A DNA stretch of 11,947 nt, from NCBI GenBank assembly GCA_002297645.1, contig DBMH01000218.1, forward strand, positions 1 to 11,947, given 5' to 3'. The position numbers and the translations under genes are program-made. The DNA is from Rhodanobacteraceae bacterium UBA703. GTDB lineage: Bacteria; Pseudomonadota; Gammaproteobacteria; Xanthomonadales; Rhodanobacteraceae. Under the pieces are notes generated by a model. It was given only the letters and a program-made list of their open reading frames with translations. It had not been told where the DNA came from and searched no databases. Shown piece after piece: positions 1 through 5,950 of this stretch. Every line of letters begins with the position of its first letter. Position 1 is the first letter of the stretch.

Positions 1-1973
1 GCCGGACGCGGACCGTTGACGGATTTGACCAGACCGACCCGAGGGCAGATTCCCGCCGTGACATCCGGCTCCTCGCAATAGGTCGTGACCGTGCGGCGGA
101 CCTTGGCCCCGCTAGAAGGGGCGGTCGTCGCACTGCACGCGTAGCCCATTGCCGCCGCGTCGCCCGGATCGATCTCGCAGCGGGCCGTCGCCTGGCCGCG
201 CGTGTTGTAGGCCCAGGTCGTCCTGGCCTCGAGGACGTTGCTGGCGTTCTTCACCGTACGCTGGTCGGGCACGCGGAAGTTCGCGTTCCACGTCGTTTCC
301 GTCGTGCGCCTGGAAGACGCATTCGCACCGCTCGCATTGGCGGCATCGATGCGCCTGGTCTCCAGTCCGCGAGTGTCGTAGTCGTGATCCGTGACGACAC
401 CGTTGAAGTCGGTGACGAGGTCGAGGTTGCCGTTTGAATCGTAGGTCTTGGATCTTGTGGCACGCGGCATGCCGCATGTTGTGCAAGGAACATCTATCGA
501 ACCAAATTTCGCAACACCATTGAGCACCAGGAAAGAGAAGGTTCGAACCGAATAAATATCCGCCTGAGCATCGACCCAATTTTTGACGATAGTTTTGTTT
601 CCTGAATACGAAAGCTCGACCTTATCTATGAAGCTGTCAAAATTCCCATGCATGCTTGAAACAGCTAATCCGTTTCCGCCGTATCCCCAGCTCGCATATC
701 TCGACCCATTCTCATCCACCAATCCGGTGAGGGCATGACCGGGCGCACCTCGCTCGCCATAAATGTAGAGCCTCTCTCCATAGGAACGTGCCACCTTCCC
801 CACAACAGGCCGCTGAGATCCGGGGCGATCCGGAACATATGAATAATCAATTCCTTCGCCATCCGGAAGAATAACCTTTCGAAGAATATCCGGCAGCTTC
901 AATGATGAATCATCATAGTAATGTAATACTATGATTCTTCCTTTCTCGTCAGATACAGATGAAAGCCTATTGTTCGAGTAAAATAGCGAGACAACACCCC
1001 CGTCCCTATACTCTATCGTCTTAAGCCTGCCATTCGCATCATATGTCTCGCGTTCGTCATTCCCCAGCACCAACCTCCAACCGGAGTCTCCATTTGGAAA
1101 TGAAATGGCTTCGGCCCTGGCAATCACATCGGGATCGGCAGAAAAAGACCCGTCAGACTGCCTGTTGAAATGAAGCACTCCACCATCTTCCCTTAGAAAG
1201 TAAGCCGTTGAAACCGAATCGGTCGACGTAAAATGAACAGACCTCTCGTATTCATGGCGCCAATTCCTCCCCATCGACCCGGAAGTCCAATGGACAGCAC
1301 TCGTATAATACCTCACGAAAGTCAAGTGAGAGCCCGGCGCCTCGTAATCAACCTCGCGCTGCATTTTACAACCCAGCATCGAATGGATCGGGTTCGATCC
1401 ATTATCCCCTGCCGAGCAGGTATTATTGTTCTTGTCCGGAATAATTCCATTCGTCCTAATACAAATTTTTTCCACATCACTCCAGCCATAACCCTCGGGA
1501 CAGTGCACATCCCGCCGCCTCCAAATCCCCAATCCATCGATAGATGAAGAAAGACATGGCGGATTGTCCGTTGGCCGACGCCAGAACTTGTATTTCTGGC
1601 TGTGCGCATTATTTGTCTCTATTCCTGAATTCCTAAAAAATAAAGGATACCGAATCGTCCCACCTCCACAGCTGGGACTACCGACCGGGCTATCTGCTGT
1701 ACCCCATGGCCCATCATAGAAGAGATCAGCACTGCAGATGGCCCCACCGACATAATAATCCTGCAATCCAACCTCAACCGCGTGCGCCTCATCTAAAAAC
1801 CATTGATATCCATTTCCTGCCTCTCCACAGCGCTCCGCACGATACTGCATCTCTCCCACGAACGGAGCCACCCGGTCAAGCGCGGACGCCCCCCCAGGAA
1901 GAGCCAATTGAACGATGACGATAGCTAGAGCCGAATATTTTTTCACTATGCTGCGAAGAAACTTAAATTCCAT
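1..1973 (-). CDS. Secreted RHS/YD-repeat protein, 5' part only (runs off left edge)
   Basis: The minus strand is open for all 657 visible codons from the ATG at 1973 and has no stop before the window edge, so the C-terminus (including any toxin tip) is not seen. An in-phase ATG at 1980 stops after five codons, so 1973 is the start; GGGGATGAGAA precedes it. Residues 1-31 form a Sec signal peptide: basic start, hydrophobic core, and GGASA just before the predicted cut. Eight cysteines follow (49, 80, 102, 140, 158, 171, 186, 202). Near residues 190-225 is an RHS entry motif (SNPIHSMLGCKMQREVDYE, then FVRYYTS), like DUF6531-type regions. YD-like repeats follow, e.g. ETYDANGRLKTIEY, ENGSRYASWGYGGNG and KTYDSNGNLDLVTDFNG. 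RHS proteins fold into hollow shells around a variable C-terminal domain, often a toxin; that role is inferred here. Residues 1 to about 500 are encoded by visibly AT-richer DNA than the remainder. Confidence 0.9.
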   Translation of the reverse strand, partial: MEFKFLRSIVKKYSALAIVIVQLALPGGASALDRVAPFVGEMQYRAERCGEAGNGYQWFLDEAHAVEVGLQDYYVGGAICSADLFYDGPWGTADSPVGSPSCGGGTIRYPLFFRNSGIETNNAHSQKYKFWRRPTDNPPCLSSSIDGLGIWRRRDVHCPEGYGWSDVEKICIRTNGIIPDKNNNTCSAGDNGSNPIHSMLGCKMQREVDYEAPGSHLTFVRYYTSAVHWTSGSMGRNWRHEYERSVHFTSTDSVSTAYFLREDGGVLHFNRQSDGSFSADPDVIARAEAISFPNGDSGWRLVLGNDERETYDANGRLKTIEYRDGGVVSLFYSNNRLSSVSDEKGRIIVLHYYDDSSLKLPDILRKVILPDGEGIDYSYVPDRPGSQRPVVGKVARSYGERLYIYGERGAPGHALTGLVDENGSRYASWGYGGNGLAVSSMHGNFDSFIDKVELSYSGNKTIVKNWVDAQADIYSVRTFSFLVLNGVAKFGSIDVPCTTCGMPRATRSKTYDSNGNLDLVTDFNGVVTDHDYDTRGLETRRIDAANASGANASSRRTTETTWNANFRVPDQRTVKNASNVLEARTTWAYNTRGQATARCEIDPGDAAAMGYACSATTAPSSGAKVRRTVTTYCEEPDVTAGICPRVGLVKSVNGPRP

Positions 1974-2475
1974 TTCTCATCCCCGATTTAAATATCAAGC
2001 AGCGCTCAGGACCTGCATGCAACCACCCGCCACCTGAACATGCCCCTGACTAATGACAAAGCTCAGCCTCCCTCACCGGAACCAAAGGCCATATTCAATG
2101 ACTCCAAGAAGCGCGAAGCGCCGGATGAAGGGATTCGGAATGAATCGAACGCCATGATCCGCAGGATCCTCTTTCGTTAATCCGACCGCTGACGCCGGCC
2201 CCAGAAGAGAAGAAAGGGAATCTGCCGCATGGACATGCCAGCCGAGCTTGGCGCCAATCATCTTTTTCATCGCCCCCCCCTGCGTTCAGACGTCAACGCC
2301 GGCAGAACGACGCTCGGCTGGAACTGACGTCACGCCCGCACATCTGACGGGGCCTCGCAGCATCATCATTGGGCCACGCCCCTCCCCGGCATGTTTCGTC
2401 AGCGCGAAATAGCGGCTCTATCCTTTCACATCTTGTGCGTCATTCCAAACGCAGTGCCGCACTCGTGCGCCGAAC
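1974..2475. other. Intergenic leader between dehydrogenase and RHS gene
   Basis: This 500-bp stretch holds no convincing gene apart from a doubtful 65-codon ORF at 2073-2270. It includes a run of eight C on the plus strand (2273-2280) and the palindrome TGACGTCA at 2325-2332. A related site, AGACGTCAACGCC, lies about 37 bp away at 2288-2300. A small stem (TTTCG at 2394-2398 with CGAAA at 2405-2409) lies downstream of the dehydrogenase but has no T-run, so it is a weak terminator candidate. The RHS promoter must lie here or further upstream. I could not find a well-spaced -35/-10 pair on the minus strand; TGATATTTAAAT at about 1986-1997 is only AT-rich. Confidence 0.5.
2073..2270 (-). CDS. Doubtful small ORF (65 aa), unknown
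   Basis: A 65-codon ORF runs from an ATG at 2270, on the same strand as and about 100 bp upstream of the RHS gene. The start is preceded by a G8 tract (GGGGGGGGCG), which could act as a ribosome binding site or be chance. The protein begins MKKMIGAKLGWHVHAADSL and ends VIEYGLWFR. It has a lysine-rich start but no clear signal peptide, membrane segment or family motif. I do not recognise it. It could be a small gene of the RHS locus, a remnant, or a random ORF in a lower-GC region, where long open frames are less expected by chance. Confidence that it is expressed is low. Confidence 0.2.
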   Translation of the reverse strand: MKKMIGAKLGWHVHAADSLSSLLGPASAVGLTKEDPADHGVRFIPNPFIRRFALLGVIEYGLWFR

Positions 2476-3930
2476 TCAGGAAATCCGTGCGAGCAGCTTC
2501 AGCATCTTCTGCGTGAATCCGCTGTAGGGCGGGTACAGGAGGCGCACGCCGGAAAGACGCGACTGGACGAACACCGGCTTCTCCTTCGAGAACTGGCGGA
2601 AGCCGAATTCGCCGTGGTAGTGCCCTTGCCCGGAGGGCCCGACGCCACCGAACGGGAGAGCTTCCTGCGTGATGTGCAGCAGCGTGTCGTTGATCGTGAC
2701 GCCGCCGGAGATCGTGCCGCTCAACACCTGCTCGCGCGCGGCGCGGTCCTCACCGAACCAGTACAGCGCCAGCGGACGCTCGCGCGCGTTGACGTGGTCG
2801 ATCGCGGCTTGCGGCGTGTCGCAGGCGACGATCGGCAGCAACGGGCCGAAGATCTCTTCCTGCATCACGCGCATGCCGTCGTGGACGTCGAGCAGCAGGG
2901 TCGGCGCCAGCTGCCGCGCCGCCGGGTCGACCGGCTCCCCCGGAGGGGCGAGTTCGATCGCCTGCGCGCCCTGCGCGCGCGCGTCGTCGACGAGATCGCG
3001 CAGGCGGCGATAGTGACGCTCGCTGACGATGCTGGTGTAGTCCGGGTTGCGCTGGATGGTCGGGTACATGCGCGCGACCGCGGCGCGCAGCGCCTCGACG
3101 AGCGCGTCGCGCCGAGCACGCGGCACCAGCACGTAGTCCGGCGCGATGCAGGTCTGGCCCGCATTGAGCAGCTTGCCGAACGCGAGACTGTCGGCGATTC
3201 GCCCGATGTCGGCCGACGCGTCGACGATGGCCGGCGACTTGCCGCCGAGTTCGAGCGTGACCGGCGTGAGGTTCTTCGCCGCCGCCTGCGCGACGAGACG
3301 ACCGACGGCGGTGGAGCCGGTGAACACCAGATGGTCGAACGGCAGCGCGGAGAAGGCCCGGCCGACTTCCGCATCGCCGGTCACGACCGCCACCTCGTCT
3401 TCGGCGAACACTTCGGCGATGCGCCGCTGCAACGCCGCGGCCACACGCGGCGTCAGTTCGGACGGCTTCAGCATCGCGCGGTTCCCCGCGGCGAGCGCGC
3501 CGACCAGCGGCGCCAGCGCGAGCTGCAGCGGATAGTTCCACGGGCTGATGATGCCGACGACCCCGAGCGGCTGGCGCAGGACGCGCGAACGACCCGGCAG
3601 GTAGATCAGGGCGGTCGGCATGCGGCGCGGCTTCATCCACGCCTTCAGGTGCCTGCGCGCCTGCTTGATCGCCGTGCGCGTGAAGATCGTTTCGGCGAGC
3701 ACGGTCTCGACACGCGAACGGTTGCCGAAATCCTGTGCGATCAGGTCGGCGAACTCGCGCTCCGCCTCTTCGTCGAGCAGGCGTTCGAGCCGCGCGAGGC
3801 GATCCAGGCGCACCTCGCGCGACGGATTCATGTCCGAGCGGAACGCCTGCTGCTGCCGTTGCAGGATCTCCTGCATGCGCGAATCCGCGGCAAAGGAGGG
3901 AACGGGTTCGATGCGCGCGGTCGAGGGCAA
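2476..3930 (-). CDS. Aldehyde dehydrogenase, coniferyl-aldehyde dehydrogenase type
   Basis: This 484-residue NAD(P)-dependent aldehyde dehydrogenase should oxidise an aldehyde to its acid in the cytoplasm. Visible motifs are PWNYP (Asn132), the cofactor-loop motif FTGSTAVG (about 203-210), LELGGKSP with general base Glu227, and NAGQTCIAPDY with catalytic Cys261. EEIFGPLLP, NDTLLHITQEALPFGGVGPSG and a C-terminal GYxxF-like tail (YPPYSGFTQKMLKLL) follow. The short class-3-like layout and GQTCIAPDYVLV fit the coniferyl-aldehyde dehydrogenase group. The actual substrate (aromatic, aliphatic or lipid-derived) cannot be read from sequence. The start is TTG at 3930, chosen because GGAG sits seven bases upstream and lies just inside the predicted transcript; the next in-frame ATG is residue 19. 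It is divergent from a TetR gene and shares an operator with it, so induction by an aldehyde or related ligand is likely. Confidence 0.93.
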   Translation of the reverse strand: MPSTARIEPVPSFAADSRMQEILQRQQQAFRSDMNPSREVRLDRLARLERLLDEEAEREFADLIAQDFGNRSRVETVLAETIFTRTAIKQARRHLKAWMKPRRMPTALIYLPGRSRVLRQPLGVVGIISPWNYPLQLALAPLVGALAAGNRAMLKPSELTPRVAAALQRRIAEVFAEDEVAVVTGDAEVGRAFSALPFDHLVFTGSTAVGRLVAQAAAKNLTPVTLELGGKSPAIVDASADIGRIADSLAFGKLLNAGQTCIAPDYVLVPRARRDALVEALRAAVARMYPTIQRNPDYTSIVSERHYRRLRDLVDDARAQGAQAIELAPPGEPVDPAARQLAPTLLLDVHDGMRVMQEEIFGPLLPIVACDTPQAAIDHVNARERPLALYWFGEDRAAREQVLSGTISGGVTINDTLLHITQEALPFGGVGPSGQGHYHGEFGFRQFSKEKPVFVQSRLSGVRLLYPPYSGFTQKMLKLLARIS

Positions 3931-3959
3931 GGCACGTCTCCGGCAAGGGTCGTCCGGTT

Positions 3960-3988
3960 ACGCTAGCCCTCGATGTTGACGCTGTCAA
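3960..3988 (-). promoter_or_regulatory. Promoter of the aldehyde dehydrogenase
   Basis: On the minus strand a perfect TTGACA (3988-3983) is followed by a 17-bp spacer and TAGCGT (3965-3960). Transcription would start near 3953, leaving a leader of about 23 nt that contains GGAG before the TTG start. The -35 box lies inside the inverted repeat at 3973-3991, so repressor binding there would block RNA polymerase. Confidence 0.65.
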
Positions 3989-3991
3989 CAT
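3973..3991. promoter_or_regulatory. Probable TetR operator (perfect 8-3-8 inverted repeat)
   Basis: ATGTTGAC-GCT-GTCAACAT is a perfect 8-bp inverted repeat with a 3-bp centre, in the 80-bp gap between the divergent dehydrogenase and TetR genes. Its size and symmetry suit a TetR-family dimer. Both predicted promoters place their -35 hexamer inside it, so one bound repressor could silence both genes (autoregulation plus control of the dehydrogenase). Assignment to this repressor is inferred from position. Confidence 0.75.
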
Positions 3992-4004
3992 TAACCCCTA
4001 CCCT
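3976..4004 (+). promoter_or_regulatory. Promoter of the TetR gene
   Basis: TTGACG (3976-3981), a 17-bp spacer and TACCCT (3999-4004) form a plausible sigma-70 promoter. The expected start of transcription, about seven bases past the -10, falls at or next to the A of the ATG at 4011, implying a leaderless mRNA. The -35 lies in the inverted repeat. Confidence 0.5.
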
Positions 4005-4010
4005 GCCGCG

Positions 4011-4643
4011 ATGGACGGCAAGACCCCGCACTCCGCGCGCCGCGGCAAGGACGCGGCCTACCACCACGGCGACCTGCGCCAGGCGCTGCTGAACGCCGCC
4101 AGCGAGCTGCTCGCCACGGAAGGCCTCGAAGCGGTCGGCATCCGCGAGATCGCCCGTCGCGCCGGCGTCTCCCACGCCGCGCCGTACCGGCACTATCCGA
4201 ATCGCGACGCCCTGCTCGCCGACCTCGCCGCCGCCGGCTTCGAACGACTCGGTCGCCGTTTCGCGCAACTGCCCGACGCCGATGCCGCGGATCGACGGCT
4301 CGTCGACATGGCACGCGGCTACGTGCGTTTCGCGCGGGACGAGCCGCAGGCGTGGCGGCTGATGTTCGGCGATGCGATCGACAAGACCGCCTACCCCGCC
4401 CTGCTCCAGGTCTCGCGCGATGTCTTCGAAGGCCTGCGCCGGACCGTGCTGGCGCTGGGCGTCGCCGCGCCGGCGACGACCGAAACGACGGCGGCCTGGG
4501 CCATGGCGCACGGCATCGCGCAACTGGTGCTCGACCACCGCCTCGATGCGCATCTCGACGTGACGATCGATCCGGACGAACTGGTGCGCGAGGCAGCGGT
4601 GATCTTCCTCGCCGGACTGCGCCGGACACGCGAAAACCCCTAG
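4011..4643 (+). CDS. TetR/AcrR-family transcriptional repressor
   Basis: This is a 210-residue TetR-family regulator. The N-terminal DNA-binding domain covers about residues 17-72: AYHHGDLRQALLNAASELL opens helix 1, and IREIARRAGVSHAAPYRHYPN (about 44-64) is the helix-turn-helix. YHHGDLRxALL is typical of the TetR branch whose C-terminal ligand-binding domain is the WHG type. The ATG at 4011 is preferred because longer in-frame starts would read through the operator and the opposing promoter and add sequence unlike a TetR N-terminus. No Shine-Dalgarno precedes it (CCCTACCCTGCCGCG), consistent with a leaderless transcript. It very probably represses itself and the divergent aldehyde dehydrogenase through the inverted repeat at 3973-3991. 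The inducing ligand is unknown; an aldehyde or aromatic compound is a guess from context. Confidence 0.9.
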   Translation: MDGKTPHSARRGKDAAYHHGDLRQALLNAASELLATEGLEAVGIREIARRAGVSHAAPYRHYPNRDALLADLAAAGFERLGRRFAQLPDADAADRRLVDMARGYVRFARDEPQAWRLMFGDAIDKTAYPALLQVSRDVFEGLRRTVLALGVAAPATTETTAAWAMAHGIAQLVLDHRLDAHLDVTIDPDELVREAAVIFLAGLRRTRENP

Positions 4644-4773
4644 CCCTCACACCTCCGCCGCCGCTTTGCGACCGCGGGGCGGAAGCCGATCGTGCGGGAC
4701 GAAGACGATTTGTCACAACGGCCGGGGGCGGCTGCGCTAGAGTGTCGCCGGATTCCCACGTGGAGGAGGTTGC

Positions 4774-5034
4774 ATGTCCTGGTTGTGGATGTTCCTTGTC
4801 GGCCTCGTCGTCGGCATCGTCGCGAAGTTCCTGATGCCGGGGAAGGATCCCGGCGGCTTCATCGTCACCGGCCTGCTCGGCGTCGCCGGCATGTTCGTCG
4901 GCGGATTCCTCAGCAACCTGATCTTCGGTACGACCGGACCGGCCGGCCAGATCCAGCCCTCGGGCTTCATCGGCGGCGTGATCGGCTCGCTGATCCTGCT
5001 GGCGCTCTACCGCATGTTCAAGCGCGCCGCCTGA
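4774..5034 (+). CDS. GlsB/YeaQ/YmgE-family small membrane stress protein
   Basis: This 86-residue, very hydrophobic protein has three predicted membrane segments: about 2-20 (WLWMFLVGLVVGIVAKFLM), 29-52 (FIVTGLLGVAGMFVGGFLSNLI) and 63-82 (GFIGGVIGSLILLALYRMFK). The glycine-rich pattern, including LVVGIVAKFLMPGKDPGG and GFIGGVIGSLILLALYR, is that of the transglycosylase-associated (GlsB/YeaQ/YmgE) family. Those are inner-membrane proteins of uncertain biochemical role, often induced by general stress; the family name does not imply enzyme activity. Length is typical. GGAGGAGG ends about six bases before the ATG, a strong ribosome binding site. It stands alone, downstream of the TetR gene with a 130-bp gap, and converges on the cyclophilin gene. 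A TAGAGT at 4738-4743 could be its -10, but I see no properly spaced -35. Confidence 0.88.
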   Translation: MSWLWMFLVGLVVGIVAKFLMPGKDPGGFIVTGLLGVAGMFVGGFLSNLIFGTTGPAGQIQPSGFIGGVIGSLILLALYRMFKRAA

Positions 5035-5044
5035 GGAAGACGGC

Positions 5045-5068
5045 ACCTCTCCCGCTCGCGGGAGAGGT
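5045..5068. terminator. Hairpin between convergent genes, probable bidirectional terminator
   Basis: ACCTCTCCCGC (5045-5055) and GCGGGAGAGGT (5058-5068) form a perfect 11-bp stem around a 2-base TC centre, ten bases after the stop of the plus-strand membrane-protein gene. The position between convergent genes suits a terminator. No T-run follows on either strand, so it could equally be a dispersed intergenic palindrome of the CTCTCCCG/CGGGAGAG kind that is common in related high-GC genomes. Confidence 0.5.
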
Positions 5069-5094
5069 CGCGCGCTGCGCGCAGTACGGTGAAC

Positions 5095-5220
5095 CGGCAC
5101 GAGAAGCCGGCCCCTTCGCGCTCACCCGGTTGCCACCGAGGGAACCTCGGCGACGCGGCCTGCGCGCCCTCCGGCTGTCCCGGAGGGCCTTCCGCCCCGC
5201 CCGCAACGGGAAAGGCGGGG
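5095..5220. repeat. Cluster of further intergenic hairpins
   Basis: After the first hairpin the gap holds more inverted repeats in close succession. They are CCGGC/GCCGG around 5094-5110; CCGAGG-GAA-CCTCGG at 5136-5150; a 9-bp stem GCCCTCCGG/CCGGAGGGC with a 5-base loop at 5166-5188; and CCCCGCC (5195-5201) with GGCGGGG (5214-5220). No open frame here looks coding. This may be a composite repetitive element or a structured 3' region of the cyclophilin mRNA, which ends at 5233 on the minus strand. Confidence 0.55.
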
Positions 5221-5232
5221 AAGGAATGGATC

Positions 5233-5760
5233 TCAGCGCGCCTTGAAACCCGCCGAATCCAGCGCGGCGTTCCACTGGTCCACGCGCCCCTTCTGGGCGG
5301 CCAGCAGCGGAGCGGCGTCGCCCTCGATCGTGATCGACTCGATCTTGTCGCCGCCGCGGATCTGGTCCACGACGGTCTTGTCGGATGCGTCCACCACCGC
5401 ACCGAACACCGTGTGCTTGCCGTCCAGCCACGGCGTGGCGACGTGCGTGATGAAGAACTGGCTGCCGTTCGTGGCCGGACCGGCGTTCGCCATCGACAGG
5501 ATGCCGCCGCGGTCGTGCTTGAGGTCGGCGCGCGCCTCGTCCTCGAACTTGTAGCCCGGGCCGCCGGTGCCGCTGCCGTACGGGCAGCCGCCCTGGATCA
5601 TGAAGTCCGCGATCACGCGGTGGAAACTCAGGCCGTCGTAGTAGCCGCGCTGCGCGAGGTTCACGAAGCTGGCGACCGTGACCGGCGTCTTGTCGGGAAA
5701 CAGGCGGACGCGGATCTTGCCCTTGGAGGTCTGGATGTTGGCGATCAGGTCGTTGCTCAT
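5233..5760 (-). CDS. Peptidyl-prolyl cis-trans isomerase, cyclophilin type
   Basis: This 175-residue protein is a complete single-domain cyclophilin that speeds cis-trans isomerisation of proline peptide bonds. The active-site signature is intact: FHRVIADFMIQGG (catalytic Arg48, Phe53, Gln56), NGSQFFI (Asn98, Gln101, Phe103), and WLDGKHTVFG (Trp111, His116). GTGGPGYKFEDE and GGILSMANAGP are also typical. There is no signal peptide, so it should act in the cytoplasm. The sequence is closer to the GGPGYKFEDE cyclophilin subgroup than to the shorter E. coli PpiB pattern. The C-terminal ~25 residues (AAPLLAAQKGRVDQWNAALDSAGFKAR) extend beyond the core fold as a probable helix. The ATG at 5760 is chosen because homology starts there; upstream in-frame sequence is arginine-rich shadow. 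A TATCAT at 5794-5789 is a possible -10, without a clear -35. Confidence 0.95.
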   Translation of the reverse strand: MSNDLIANIQTSKGKIRVRLFPDKTPVTVASFVNLAQRGYYDGLSFHRVIADFMIQGGCPYGSGTGGPGYKFEDEARADLKHDRGGILSMANAGPATNGSQFFITHVATPWLDGKHTVFGAVVDASDKTVVDQIRGGDKIESITIEGDAAPLLAAQKGRVDQWNAALDSAGFKAR

Positions 5761-5950
5761 GGCTTTTCGCTTTCCGGAAAAGGGGCGGATGATACCCGAG
5801 TGCCGACCGCGCCCGGGAATCCGCCCGGCTCCCCTCCTCGCGATCGCCCGACTGGATCGCCGCGGCCGGAATCGGCGACAGCTGCTCGCGGATTCGTTAA
5901 CTTTGCAGGGGGATTCGCGGGACCGCACCGTTTTTCGAAGGAGTTCAGGG

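Noticed and set aside
1233..1609. Short ORFs on both strands inside the RHS gene (about 95-104 codons)
   Set aside because: They lie out of frame within the continuous RHS reading frame, whose translation shows family motifs.
2614..3966. 450-codon open frame antisense to the aldehyde dehydrogenase
   Set aside because: Arginine/alanine-rich translation with no motif, lying entirely opposite a gene with intact catalytic residues; a normal by-product of high GC third positions.
3735..4010. Upstream extension of the TetR frame
   Set aside because: It would read through the operator and opposing promoter and adds Arg/Pro-rich sequence unlike any TetR N-terminus.
5678..5950. Upstream extension of the lipoprotein frame
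   Set aside because: It would overlap the cyclophilin start and bury the lipoprotein signal; the ATG at 5951 has a good ribosome binding site.
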